Shown here: positions 16,692 through 25,416 of the stretch, piece by piece
How positions within the stretch are numbered: position 1 is the stretch's first letter
Layout: each line of letters begins with the position of its first letter
Assembly: GCF_014202315.1 (NCBI RefSeq)
Contig: NZ_JACHGN010000016.1
Coordinates: 1 to 64,000 of the forward strand
Length of the DNA: 64,000 nucleotides
DNA from: Thermocatellispora tengchongensis
GTDB taxonomy: Bacteria > Actinomycetota > Actinomycetes > Streptosporangiales > Streptosporangiaceae
Direction: 5' to 3'
Notes under the pieces: generated by a model
Databases searched by the model: none
Told to the model about the DNA's origin: nothing
What the model saw: the letters and a program-made list of their open reading frames with translations, nothing else
Made by a program: the position numbers and the translations under genes

Positions 16692-17965
16692 CGGCTCTCC
16701 TCGACGGTGCGCGCGAGCGCGTCGGCGAACCGCCAGCAGTCGTGGTAGGAGGAGTACAGCGGCACCGGCGCGGCCCGCACGATGTTCGGCTCCCGGGCGT
16801 CCACGATCACGCCGTGCTCGTGGCGCAGCCGCTTGGCCAGCTCGTCGGCGCTTCCGGTGTCCAGGCGCAGCGAGAGCTGGCAGCCCCGCCGCTCGGGGTC
16901 GCGCGGGGTGATCACGGTGACCGGCCGGTTCCGTACGACCTCGTCCAGCAGTCCTTCCAGGTAGCCGGTCAGGCGGATGCTGCGCTCGCGCAGCGCGGGC
17001 ATGCCCTTCTCGGCGAACAGCCGCAGCGAGGTGCGTACCGGGCCCATGGCGAAGATCGGCGGGTTGGACACCTGCCAGGCGTCGGCGCTGGCGGGCGGGC
17101 GGCACACCGGGGTCATCTCGAACCGGGTGGCCGGCTCGGTGCTCCACCAGCCCTCGAACCGCTGCAGCGTGGTGTCGCCCAGGTGCCGCTGGTGCACGAA
17201 GGCGCCCGCGAGCGCGCCGGGGCCGGAGTTGAGGTACTTGTAGGAGCACCAGGCGGCGAAGTCCACGTCCCACTCGTGCAGCCGCAGGGGGACGTTCCCG
17301 GCCGCGTGGGCGAGGTCCCAGCCGACCGTGGCGCCGGCCGCGCGGCCCGCGCGGGTGATCGCGGGGATGTCCATCAGCTCGCCGGTGAGGTAGTTGACCC
17401 CGCCGAGCATGACCAGGGCGACCCGGTGGCCCTCGCGCTCCAGGTAGCCGGTGACGTCCTCGGTGCGCAGGGTGTCCTCGCCGGGGCGCGGGCGCAGCCG
17501 CACCACGGCCTCGTCGGGGTCCAGGCCGTGGAAGCGGGCCTGGCTGCGCACGGCGTAGCTGTCGGAGGGGAACGCGGTGTCCTCGATGAGGATGCGGGTG
17601 CGTTCCCCGCGCGGCCGGTAGAAGGAGACCATCAGCAGGTGCAGGTTGACCGTGAGCGAGTTCATCACCACGGTCTCCTCCGGCAGGGCTCCGACCAGCG
17701 TCGCCGCGTCGGCGGTCAGCAGCTCGTGGTAGGGCAGCCAGGGGCGCTCGGCCTCCAGGTGCCCTTCGACGCCCAGGCGGGCCCAGGCGTCCAGGTCCTC
17801 CAGCAGCTCCTGGCGGGTGGCGCGGGGCTGGAGGCCGAGGGAGTTGCCGGCCAGGTAGGCGGTCTCGGCGTACCGGCCGCCGTCGGCGGGCGGCACCCGG
17901 AACAGCTCGCGGTGGCCCGGGTCCTGCGCGTCGCGGCGCAGGGCGTCGTTCTCGTCCGGGATCAT
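16688..17965 (-). CDS. kynU: Kynureninase
   Basis: A 425-residue PLP enzyme that cleaves 3-hydroxykynurenine to 3-hydroxyanthranilate and alanine. The PLP lysine lies in AAWCSYKYLNSGPGALAG, and the cofactor-binding Asp/His in VGWDLAHAAGN. The C-terminal RAAPVPLYSSYHD segment is characteristic. The start is ATG 17965, preceded by AAAGGAGG. It begins 14 bases after the dioxygenase gene and overlaps kmo by four bases. Confidence 0.95.
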   Translation of the reverse strand: MIPDENDALRRDAQDPGHRELFRVPPADGGRYAETAYLAGNSLGLQPRATRQELLEDLDAWARLGVEGHLEAERPWLPYHELLTADAATLVGALPEETVVMNSLTVNLHLLMVSFYRPRGERTRILIEDTAFPSDSYAVRSQARFHGLDPDEAVVRLRPRPGEDTLRTEDVTGYLEREGHRVALVMLGGVNYLTGELMDIPAITRAGRAAGATVGWDLAHAAGNVPLRLHEWDVDFAAWCSYKYLNSGPGALAGAFVHQRHLGDTTLQRFEGWWSTEPATRFEMTPVCRPPASADAWQVSNPPIFAMGPVRTSLRLFAEKGMPALRERSIRLTGYLEGLLDEVVRNRPVTVITPRDPERRGCQLSLRLDTGSADELAKRLRHEHGVIVDAREPNIVRAAPVPLYSSYHDCWRFADALARTVEESR

Positions 17966-17979
17966 CTGCCTCCTTTCGC

Positions 17980-18885
17980 TCACATCAGGGTCCGCGCGGA
18001 CCACAGCTCGGGGAAGACCACCCGGGCCATGCTGCGGCGCAGCCAGGCCGAGCCGGAGGAGCCGCCGCTGCCGGCCTTGGCGCCCATGGTGCGCTCGACC
18101 GCCTTGAGGTGCTCGTAGCGCCAGTCGCGGAAGCGCTCGGCGATCTCGGTCAGCACCTCGCCGAGCAGGCGCAACCGGTTCTCGGGGCCCTGGGTGCGGT
18201 AGATCTCCACCCACGCGGCCTCGACCGCCGGGTGCGGCCGGTGCTCCTCGGAGAAGTCGCGCTCCAGCAGCTCGCGCGGGATGTCGTGACCCTGCCTGGC
18301 CAGCAGGGCGATCACCTCGTCCCACAGGCTGGGCTCGCCGAGGGCGCGCAGCAGCTCCGCGTGCAGCTCGCGGTCGCGCTGGAAGGGGCGTACCAGGGAG
18401 GCGGTCTTCAGCCCGAGCAGGAACTCCATGCGCCGGTACATTCCCGACTGGAAGCCGGACGCCTCGCCCAGCAGGTCGCGGAACCGGTTGAAGTCGGCCG
18501 GGGTCATCCAGCGCAGGCCGCGCCAGGCCCCGTTGAGCCCCTCGATGGTCATCGCGGCGCGGCCGAGCGGGACGAGCGCGTCCCACACCTCGTCCTGGCG
18601 CAGCAGCCGCCGCGCCTCGCGCAGCTCGAAGCAGGTCAGCTTGAAGTACAGCTCCATGATCTGGCTGACCATGAGAAACGACATCTCGCCGGCGTCGTCG
18701 CTGAGCGTCTGCTGCAGCGAGTGCAAGGTGCCGGCATGCACATATGCCTCGTACGGCAGGCCGTGGGCGAACTCCAGCGTGGGTTCGCCCGCGTTGGCCA
18801 CTGCCCGCGACTCGCGCTCCGCGGCATTCGAGGAGCGCAACGTCGCCGTGGCGCCCGCCGCCTGGCGGGGATCTGTCCTGTCCAC
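17980..18885 (-). CDS. kynA: Tryptophan 2,3-dioxygenase
   Basis: A 301-residue heme dioxygenase that opens the indole ring of tryptophan to N-formylkynurenine and is the first gene of the operon. Family segments are LPYEAYVHAGTLHSLQ, FLMVSQIMELYFKL, SGFQSGMYRRMEFLLG and FRDWRYEHLKAVERTMG; the last holds the probable proximal heme His. I choose GTG 18885 because AGAGGAAGG precedes it at good spacing; the upstream open frame has no such site. It is transcribed away from the amidohydrolase gene at 19159. Confidence 0.93.
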   Translation of the reverse strand: MDRTDPRQAAGATATLRSSNAAERESRAVANAGEPTLEFAHGLPYEAYVHAGTLHSLQQTLSDDAGEMSFLMVSQIMELYFKLTCFELREARRLLRQDEVWDALVPLGRAAMTIEGLNGAWRGLRWMTPADFNRFRDLLGEASGFQSGMYRRMEFLLGLKTASLVRPFQRDRELHAELLRALGEPSLWDEVIALLARQGHDIPRELLERDFSEEHRPHPAVEAAWVEIYRTQGPENRLRLLGEVLTEIAERFRDWRYEHLKAVERTMGAKAGSGGSSGSAWLRRSMARVVFPELWSARTLM

Positions 18886-19158
18886 GTGTCGCCTTCCTCT
18901 AGGACAGACGCGATAAATGCCCTGATGTCTCAATCATTTCTCCAACGGGACACCGTCTGGAAGGCATGTTCGAAGGCGTTGAGGCCGTCCGGCTTTGCGA
19001 TCCGCATCCAACAGCGAAGATCACTTTACGAACGCAAACTTTACCTGCATGAAACGCCTTCAAGACCGCCGGATGGCCGCTGTGAGCAGCGGAATTCACC
19101 CCAGCTAAACATCTGTGCATCTTGACTAGACGCTCGGGCCGGGTCTGTAATGGCTCGC
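18886..19158. promoter_or_regulatory. Divergent kynA/amidohydrolase promoter region with operator-like site
   Basis: A 273-base intergenic region, visibly AT-richer than its flanks. At 19103-19128 it carries agctaaacat, eight bases, then cttgacta; a nearly identical arrangement recurs at 22633-22657. TTGACT (19122-19127), an 18-base spacer and TGTAAT (19146-19151) form a plausible promoter. Its start point would fall on the ATG at 19159, implying a leaderless mRNA. Two copies of actttac lie near 19022-19044. The kynA promoter itself is not obvious. Confidence 0.5.
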
Positions 19159-20790
19159 ATGCCCGAGACCCCGCCCTCCACCCCCTCTGACGCAGGCCGG
19201 GCCGACTGGCTGCTGACCGGGGGCGCGATCGAGACCTTCGATCCCGCGCGGCCCCCGGCGACCGCCATCGCGATCCGCGACGGGCGGGTGCTGGCCGTGG
19301 GCGAGACCGCCGAGCTGGAGGCCCTGGCCGGGCCCGGCACCCGGCGTACCGACCTGGGGGGCCGCGCGGTCCTGCCCGGCTTCTGCGACACCCACATCCA
19401 CTTCGAGAAGGTCGCGCACGAGTTCGGCTACCTCCAGCTCCGCGACGCGCGCAGCGTCGCCGACGTGCTCGACGCCGTCGCCGCCCGCGCGGCGCGGGCC
19501 GCGCCCGGCGAGTGGATCAGGTGCAACGGCGACGACGCCGGCTGGCACGAGCACAATCTGGCCGAGCGGCGGCTGCCCCACGGGGACGAGCTGGACGCGG
19601 CCGCCGGCGGCCGGCCCGTCTTCCTCTACCGCCGCCCCGACCACGGCGTGCTCGGCGGCGCGGCGGCCGAGCGGCTGCGCGAGCTGCTGGCCGGATTCTC
19701 CGCCGAGGAGTGGGACCCGGCCACGGGATGGCTGCGCGGCCCGGCGGTGCGCGTGGTCAACGACTCCCTCTACCGCCCCGGGGTGCACGAGCAGGAGCAC
19801 CGGTTGCGCATCCTCTGCGAGGCGTCGCGGCGGCTGCTGGCCATGGGCGTGACCGGCGTCGTCGATCCCGGGCTGCCCGCCGCCTTCGAGCCGAGCTGGG
19901 AGCTGTACCGGCAGGCCGGCGAGCGCGGCCTGATCGCCCAGCGCGTGTGGCTGATGAACCGCCTGGACTGGCGCCGTCCCTTCCAGGAGGAGTACGAGCG
20001 GGTGCGCGCCACCGTCGTGCCGCCCCCCGCCGCCGGCGGCCTGCTGCGGCCCTGGGCGGTGAAGCTGCTGCTGGACGGGGAGTTCACCGGCGCGTGGATG
20101 CGCCCCGGCGAGGAGCAGGGCGAGCCGGGGGCCGGCGCCCGCTACAGCGAGGAGGAACTGCGCGCGGTGCTGTCGCTGTGCGCCGAACGCGGCCGGCCGC
20201 TGTGCGTGCACGCCATGGGCGCCGGGGCGATCGAGGCGGTGACCCGCGCCGTGCGCGCGATGCGCGAGCGCCTCACCCCGGGGCAGGTCTCCATCGCCCA
20301 CGCCTTCCTCATCGACGCCCCCCTCATCCGCGAGTGCGCCGAGCTGGACATCCGGATCTCGGTGCAGCCCGCCCTCGCCTACACCTACGCCCGGGAGATG
20401 CGCCAGGCGTGGGGGCCGCTGGCGGGCCGCAACAACCCCCTGGCCACGATGGCCGCGCTCGGCCTGCGCTTCGCCGGCGGCTCCGACACCCACCCGTGCG
20501 CGCCGCTCGCCGGGGCCTCGATCGCGGTCACTCGCCGCGCCTGGGACGGCAGCAGCCTGGGCGGCCACGAGGCCCTGACTCCCCGCGAGGCGCTGGCGAT
20601 GTTCACCCGCGAGGCCGGGCACTACACCGGCTCCGGCGCGCTGGGCACGCTCGTCCCCGGCGCCCCCGCCGACCTGGCGATCTGGGCGCGCAGCCCGCTG
20701 GACCTGGCTCCGCAGGAGTGGCCGGGGCTGCGGCCCGACCTGGTCGCCGTCGCCGGGCGTGCCGTCTGGGCGCCCGATGAGCACCTATGA
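19159..20790 (+). CDS. YtcJ-like metal-dependent amidohydrolase
   Basis: A 543-residue amidohydrolase (amidohydrolase_3 group). The N-terminal beta-sandwich leads into the metal motif DTHIH (FCDTHIHFEK), with later His residues in VHAMGAG and SIAHAFL and an Asp in AGGSDTHP. The family hydrolyses N-formyl, N-acyl or amide bonds, and its natural substrates are mostly unknown. An in-frame ATG at 19150 overlaps a good -10 box, so I use ATG 19159 and propose leaderless translation. It lies divergent from the tryptophan operon and shares a promoter motif with the regulator at 22044. A second YtcJ-like gene sits at 33860. Confidence 0.8.
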   Translation: MPETPPSTPSDAGRADWLLTGGAIETFDPARPPATAIAIRDGRVLAVGETAELEALAGPGTRRTDLGGRAVLPGFCDTHIHFEKVAHEFGYLQLRDARSVADVLDAVAARAARAAPGEWIRCNGDDAGWHEHNLAERRLPHGDELDAAAGGRPVFLYRRPDHGVLGGAAAERLRELLAGFSAEEWDPATGWLRGPAVRVVNDSLYRPGVHEQEHRLRILCEASRRLLAMGVTGVVDPGLPAAFEPSWELYRQAGERGLIAQRVWLMNRLDWRRPFQEEYERVRATVVPPPAAGGLLRPWAVKLLLDGEFTGAWMRPGEEQGEPGAGARYSEEELRAVLSLCAERGRPLCVHAMGAGAIEAVTRAVRAMRERLTPGQVSIAHAFLIDAPLIRECAELDIRISVQPALAYTYAREMRQAWGPLAGRNNPLATMAALGLRFAGGSDTHPCAPLAGASIAVTRRAWDGSSLGGHEALTPREALAMFTREAGHYTGSGALGTLVPGAPADLAIWARSPLDLAPQEWPGLRPDLVAVAGRAVWAPDEHL

Positions 20791-20803
20791 GAGGAAGCCG
20801 CGC

Positions 20804-22063
20804 TTGACTGGCGGAATTCTGCTACGCAACTGCACCATCGTGGACGCGGTGCGCCCCGCGCCGGTGCCCGACGCGGCCGTGTGGATCGTGGGCGACCGCA
20901 TCCGCGACGCCGGCCCCCGCGCCGAGGTCACCGCACGCGTCGCGGCGGACGCGCCGCCGTACCGGGAGATCGACCTCGGCGGGGCCTGCCTCGCGCCCGG
21001 CCTGATCAACATGCACACGCACCTGTCGCTGTCGCTGCCCGGCGCGATGGGCGAGCGGATCAAGCGGATGACCTCCCACGAGATCGCGCTGTACATGGCC
21101 GACGGCGCCCGGCGCACCCTGCTGGGCGGGGTGACGACCATACGGTGCGTGGGGGAGAAGGAGCACGCCGACTTCGCCCTGCGCGGCTCGATCGAGGCCG
21201 GCCTGGTGCCCGGCCCCCGGATCTTCACCGCCGGGCGCGGCCTGACCTGCACCGGCGGCCACGGCCACGCCTCCTCCGGCGCCCTGGAGTGCGACGGCCC
21301 GACCGGCTTCAGGAAGGGCGTGCGCGCCCAGGTCAAGGCCGGCGCCGACCTGATAAAGGTGATGATCTCCGGCGGCATCTCCGGCAGGCACGAGCGCATC
21401 GACACCCGCCAGGTCACCCGGCGCGAGCTGACCGCGGTGATCGAGACCGCGCACGAGTGGGGACGCAAGGTCACCGCGCACGCCGGCCCGGCCCCGGTGA
21501 CCGCCGAGGCCGTGGAACTGGGCGTGGACTGCGTGGAGCACGGCTACGAGCTGACAGCCCCGCTGGCCGCCCTGATGGCCGAGCGCGGCTGCTCCTACGT
21601 GCCCACCCTCGTCGTCACCCGGTGCAAGGAGTTCTTCGACGAGCTGGGCGTGCCGGAGTGGATGCAGCGCCGCTCGCTGGACGCCGGCGAGCGGCACATG
21701 GACAGCTTCCGCCTGGCCCTGGAGGCCGGCGTGGACGTCATGCTCGGCAGCGACATGCCGCCCTTCTGGCGCTTCGAGGGCACCACTGCGGCGATCCGCG
21801 AGCTGGAGCACATGTCGGCCGGGGGACTGGGGCCCCGGCGCGCGCTGGCGGCCGCCACGATCGGCCCGGCGCGCTGGCTGGGCGCGCAGGACGACCTGGG
21901 CTCCATCGAGCCCGGCAAGTACGCCGACCTGGTGGCGCTGGACGGCGACCCCGCCGCCGACACCTCCGCCCTCCGCTCGATCTGGCTGGTGCTGAAGGGC
22001 GGGGAGGTGGTGCGCGACGACCGCGGCGCCACGCTCCCCGCGCTCACGGGTTCGGCGGGGTGA
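20804..22063 (+). CDS. Metal-dependent hydrolase of the prolidase/imidazolonepropionase-like amidohydrolase group
   Basis: A 419-residue amidohydrolase_1 protein. Features are MHTHLSLSLPG (first metal pair), the likely carboxylated Lys in ADLIKVMISGG, His residues in VTAHAGPA and CVEHGYEL, and Asp in MLGSDMPP. Relatives cleave Xaa-Pro-type dipeptides or N-acyl amino acids; the exact substrate cannot be read from sequence. I prefer TTG 20804 because GAGAGGAAG lies just upstream; ATG 20777, which overlaps the previous gene, is the alternative. Its last 20 bases overlap the convergent regulator gene. Confidence 0.78.
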   Translation: MTGGILLRNCTIVDAVRPAPVPDAAVWIVGDRIRDAGPRAEVTARVAADAPPYREIDLGGACLAPGLINMHTHLSLSLPGAMGERIKRMTSHEIALYMADGARRTLLGGVTTIRCVGEKEHADFALRGSIEAGLVPGPRIFTAGRGLTCTGGHGHASSGALECDGPTGFRKGVRAQVKAGADLIKVMISGGISGRHERIDTRQVTRRELTAVIETAHEWGRKVTAHAGPAPVTAEAVELGVDCVEHGYELTAPLAALMAERGCSYVPTLVVTRCKEFFDELGVPEWMQRRSLDAGERHMDSFRLALEAGVDVMLGSDMPPFWRFEGTTAAIRELEHMSAGGLGPRRALAAATIGPARWLGAQDDLGSIEPGKYADLVALDGDPAADTSALRSIWLVLKGGEVVRDDRGATLPALTGSAG

Positions 22064-22616
22064 TCGCCACCACGAACCGGGCCGGCTCGGGGTCGCGGTT
22101 GAGGTAGCGGTGCGGCAGGCGCGAGTCGAAGGTGATCGACTCGCCGGTGGCCAGCCGGTAGTCCCTGCCGCCGACCTCGACCGTGACCGTGCCGCTCAGG
22201 ACCAGGGCGCACTCGGTGGAGGCGTGCGCCCACGGCTCGGCGGAGGTCGCCTCGCCCTGGTCGAGGTGGCCGAGCAGGACCTCCAGGTCGCCGCGGCCGG
22301 GGGTGAGCCGGTCGTACAGGATGCCGCCGCCCGAGGCGCCGAGCCGGTGCCGCTCGCCCGGCCTGCTGACGTGCACGGCCGGCGCGTCGGGCTCGGTGAA
22401 CAGGTCGGCCATCGAGGTGCCGAAGGCGTCGGCGAGCTTGCGCACCGTGGTCAGGCTGGGGTCGGTGGTGCCGTTCTCGATCTGGCTGAGCAGGCCGGGC
22501 GACACGTCGATGAGCGCGGCCAGTTGCCGCAACGTCAGGCCGCGCTCCTTGCGGAGGTCGCGTAGCCGGTCACCGAGCACCTCGGCGGCTCCCTTCTTGG
22601 ACACACCCTTCGGCAC
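22044..22616 (-). CDS. XRE-family regulator with C-terminal cupin domain
   Basis: A 190-residue regulator. A lambda-type helix-turn-helix (residues about 14-70: LRDLRKERGLTLRQLAALID, VSPGLLSQIENG) is joined to a cupin (about 105-185: CALVLSGTVTVEVGG, then GESITFDSRLPHRYLN). Such proteins usually sense a small metabolite of the pathway they control. The start is a GTG at 22616 a few bases after a TAAACT box, with no ribosome binding site, so leaderless translation is possible. It is divergent from the ABC importer. The motif in its promoter also stands before the amidohydrolase at 19159, making it the probable local regulator of both units. Confidence 0.85.
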   Translation of the reverse strand: MPKGVSKKGAAEVLGDRLRDLRKERGLTLRQLAALIDVSPGLLSQIENGTTDPSLTTVRKLADAFGTSMADLFTEPDAPAVHVSRPGERHRLGASGGGILYDRLTPGRGDLEVLLGHLDQGEATSAEPWAHASTECALVLSGTVTVEVGGRDYRLATGESITFDSRLPHRYLNRDPEPARFVVAITPPNP

Positions 22617-22632
22617 GGGCGAAGTTTACACT

Positions 22633-22657
22633 AGCTAAACATAGTGAAGCTTGACTA
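22633..22657. promoter_or_regulatory. Operator-like site shared with 19103-19128
   Basis: agctaaacat, seven bases, then cttgacta. The same two blocks, separated by eight bases, occur at 19103-19128. It lies between the divergent XRE-cupin regulator and the importer genes and overlaps the likely regulator promoter, as expected for autoregulation. Confidence 0.55.
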
Positions 22658-22729
22658 AATATTGAAGCCGGTTGTTGACTGGGCGGGCGTCGGCCCAGCC
22701 TGACTGCACGAACCTCCCCGAGGAGAACC

Positions 22730-24334
22730 ATGACGCTTCGCTCCACCACCCCCGCCGCCGTCCGGGTCCTGCTGGCCGCCACGCTGGCCGTAGCCGCCAC
22801 CGCGTGCACGGCGGGCCGCAACGGCAGCTCAGGCTCCTCGACGTCCACCCTCATCGTCAACACCTCCTTCGTCTACAAGACCCTCGACCCCGGCCGCGCC
22901 TACGAGCAGACCGGCTACGTCGCGCTGCACGCCATGTACGACTCGCTGCTCACCTTCACCGGCACCGACGTGGAGGAGCCCAAGCCGAACCTGGCCGAGT
23001 CCTACACCGCCTCCGACGACGCCAAGACCTTCACCTTCACCCTGCGCCAGGGCGCCACCTTCGCCGACGGCACCCCGGTCACCGCCGAGGACGTCGTGTT
23101 CTCCCTCAACCGGCTGCAGAACCTCAAGGGCAGCTCGGCCTCCTTCTTCTCCGGCCTGGAGGCGACCGCCAAGGACGCGCGCACGGTCGTGATCACCTCC
23201 GAGGAGCCCAACCCCACCGTGCCGGTGCTGATGGCCATGCCGGCCTCCGGCATCCTCAACCGCAAGCTGGTCACCCAGCACGGCGCGACCGACGGCGAGG
23301 ACGCCGCCACCGCCGACAAGGCGCAGCAGTACCTCGACCAGGCCGCCGCAGGCAGCGGGCCGTACGTCCTGGAGCGCAACACCCCCGGCTCGGAGATCGT
23401 GCTGAAGGCCAACGACAAGTACTGGGGCACCAAGCCCGCCTACAGCCGCGTCGTGATCCGCAACATGGACGTGCAGAACCAGAAGCTCACCATGACCCGC
23501 GCCACCGACGCCGAGATCGCGCTCGACCTGTCCGGCAAGTTCCTGGACGGCCTGCCCGAGACCCTGTCGATCTCGCAGAAGCAGGACACCGTCTACTTCG
23601 CCTTCCTCAACACCGACCCCGCGGTCTCCAAGGTCTCCTCCAACCCCAAGTTCGCCCAGGCCATGCGCGCCGCGATCGACTACCCCGGGCTCGCGGCCCT
23701 GTTCGGCAGGGGCGGCGGCACCGCGCGCGGCCTGGTCGCGCCCGCCTACCCCGGCGCCCTCGGCGAGGGCGAGGAGCTCAAGCGCGACGTGGAGAAGGCC
23801 AAGCGGCTGCTCGCCGAGGCCGGGCTGAACGACCCCAGCGTCGAGTTCATCTACCCGGCCATCACCTACCGGGGCGTGGACCTGGGCACCGTGGCCACCA
23901 AGGTGCAGGGCGACGCCGCCGCGGCCGGCATCGACATCGAACTGACCCCGCTGCCGCTCACCGCGTTCCTGGAGCGCTACCGCGGCGGCAAGGCCCCGAT
24001 GGGCATGACCCCGCAGTCGCTGTCCTACCCCCGCGCCGAGTCGATCGTGAAGGTCATGTCCCCCGGCGGCGTCAACGCCGAGCGCATGAACTGGAGCAAG
24101 GGCTACGGCGCCGAGGAGGCCGGGGCCGCCGCGAAGGAGTTCCTGGCGGCCACCACCGACGCCGCCCGCAACGAGGCCGCGGTGAAGTGGCAGCGCGCCA
24201 TGAACACCGACTCGCCGTACCTGCTGCTGGCCAGCAACTCCGGCACCGTCGTCGGCTCGCCGGCCGTCACCGGCGCCGAGTACACCCCGGCCGGCTGGAC
24301 CGTGGACCTGGCCGCCGTGGGCGTGAAGAAGTAG
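22730..24334 (+). CDS. ABC importer substrate-binding lipoprotein (SBP family 5)
   Basis: A 534-residue dipeptide/opine/nickel-type binding protein. A lipoprotein signal ends in VAATAC with Cys26 as the lipidated residue, so it is anchored outside the membrane. The mature part shows family landmarks: LDPGRAYEQTGYVALHAMYD near the start, YTASDDAKTFTFTLRQGA and AEDVVFSLNRLQN. The start ATG follows GAGGAG. It begins the importer operon 24340-28169, downstream of the shared operator. The ligand is not evident; context suggests an amide or peptide-like compound processed by the two amidohydrolases. Confidence 0.9.
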   Translation: MTLRSTTPAAVRVLLAATLAVAATACTAGRNGSSGSSTSTLIVNTSFVYKTLDPGRAYEQTGYVALHAMYDSLLTFTGTDVEEPKPNLAESYTASDDAKTFTFTLRQGATFADGTPVTAEDVVFSLNRLQNLKGSSASFFSGLEATAKDARTVVITSEEPNPTVPVLMAMPASGILNRKLVTQHGATDGEDAATADKAQQYLDQAAAGSGPYVLERNTPGSEIVLKANDKYWGTKPAYSRVVIRNMDVQNQKLTMTRATDAEIALDLSGKFLDGLPETLSISQKQDTVYFAFLNTDPAVSKVSSNPKFAQAMRAAIDYPGLAALFGRGGGTARGLVAPAYPGALGEGEELKRDVEKAKRLLAEAGLNDPSVEFIYPAITYRGVDLGTVATKVQGDAAAAGIDIELTPLPLTAFLERYRGGKAPMGMTPQSLSYPRAESIVKVMSPGGVNAERMNWSKGYGAEEAGAAAKEFLAATTDAARNEAAVKWQRAMNTDSPYLLLASNSGTVVGSPAVTGAEYTPAGWTVDLAAVGVKK

Positions 24335-24339
24335 GCGCC

Positions 24340-24414
24340 GTGCTGCTTCGATCCGTGCTGCATCGATCCGTGCTGCATCGATCCGCGGTGCTTCGATCCG
24401 CGCTGCTGCGCTAC
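24340..24414 (+). repeat. Tandem 15-base repeat at the start of the permease gene
   Basis: Five consecutive 15-base units: gtgctgcttcgatcc, gtgctgcatcgatcc twice, gcggtgcttcgatcc and a decayed gcgctgctgcgctac. They encode repeating VLLRS/VLHRS pentapeptides ahead of the normal permease N-terminus. Several units begin with an in-frame GTG. Confidence 0.9.
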
Positions 24415-25416
24415 GTGCTGCGGCGGCTGGCCATCGCCGCCGGCCTGCTGCTGGGCTCGACCCTGGTCGGGTTCGCCCTGGTGCAGGCCGTGCCCGGCGA
24501 CCCGGTGGCGGCCAACCTGTCCGACCAGGCCCTGGGCGACCCGGCCGCCGTGGCCGCCTTCCGCGCCAAGTGGGGCCTGGACCGGCCGCTGCCCATGCAG
24601 TACCTCGCCTACCTGGGCAACCTGCTCCAGGGCGACCTGGGCACCTCCCAGCAGACCGGCCGCCCGGTGCTGGCCGACCTGCTGGACCACGTCCCGGCCA
24701 CGATCGAGCTGGTGCTGCCGGCGATCGTGCTGTCGGTGGTCCTGGGCACCGCGATCGGCATGTACGCCGCGCTGCGCCAGGGCCGCGCCGGCGACCAGGC
24801 CGTACGCGTGGGCGCGCTGCTCGGGCTGTCCACCCCGCAGTTCTGGCTGTCGGTGCTGGCGCTGTACCTGTTCTTCTACGTGCTCGGCGTCTCGCCCAAC
24901 GGCGGCCGGCTCAGCCCGCAGTTCTCCCCGCCGCCGCGCGTGACCGGCATGTACAGCCTGGACGCGCTGCTGGCCGGGCAGCTCGACGTGGCCTGGGACG
25001 CCGTGCAGCACATCGCCCTGCCGGTGCTCGTGCTCAGCGTCGTCACCACCGCCACGCTGGTCCGGTTCGTCCGCTCGGCGATCCTGGAGGTGCTGCGCAA
25101 GGACTACATCGCCGCCGCCTACGCCAAGGGGCTGCCCGCGCGCACCGTGCTGCTGCGCCACCTGCTGCGCGCCGGCCTGGTGCAGATCATCACCATGACC
25201 AGCCTCGCCTTCGCCTCGATGCTGGCCGGCACGGTGCTGGTGGAGAGCGTCTTCTCCTGGCCCGGCGTCGGCGAGTACGCCTACGCCAGCGCCAGCGCCC
25301 TGGACCGCCCGGCGATCCTGGGCGTGTGCCTGTTCGTCGCCGCGGTGTACATCGTGGTCAACCTGGCGGTGGACCTGCTGTACGGCGTGGCCGACCCGAG
25401 GATCAGGCTCACATGA
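24340..25416 (+). CDS. ABC importer permease, DppB type
   Basis: An integral membrane permease of up to 358 residues with about six membrane segments and the BPD_transp_1 loop (AAYAKGLPARTVLLRHLLRAGL). The conserved part begins at LLRYVLRRLAIAAGLLLGS, and LVQAVPGDPVAANL is the usual first periplasmic segment. The 25 residues before it come from a tandem repeat. GTG at 24340, 24355, 24370 or 24388 could each be the start, and none has a good ribosome binding site. It follows the binding-protein gene by five bases, and its stop overlaps the next permease (ATGA). Confidence 0.88.
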   Translation: MLLRSVLHRSVLHRSAVLRSALLRYVLRRLAIAAGLLLGSTLVGFALVQAVPGDPVAANLSDQALGDPAAVAAFRAKWGLDRPLPMQYLAYLGNLLQGDLGTSQQTGRPVLADLLDHVPATIELVLPAIVLSVVLGTAIGMYAALRQGRAGDQAVRVGALLGLSTPQFWLSVLALYLFFYVLGVSPNGGRLSPQFSPPPRVTGMYSLDALLAGQLDVAWDAVQHIALPVLVLSVVTTATLVRFVRSAILEVLRKDYIAAAYAKGLPARTVLLRHLLRAGLVQIITMTSLAFASMLAGTVLVESVFSWPGVGEYAYASASALDRPAILGVCLFVAAVYIVVNLAVDLLYGVADPRIRLT

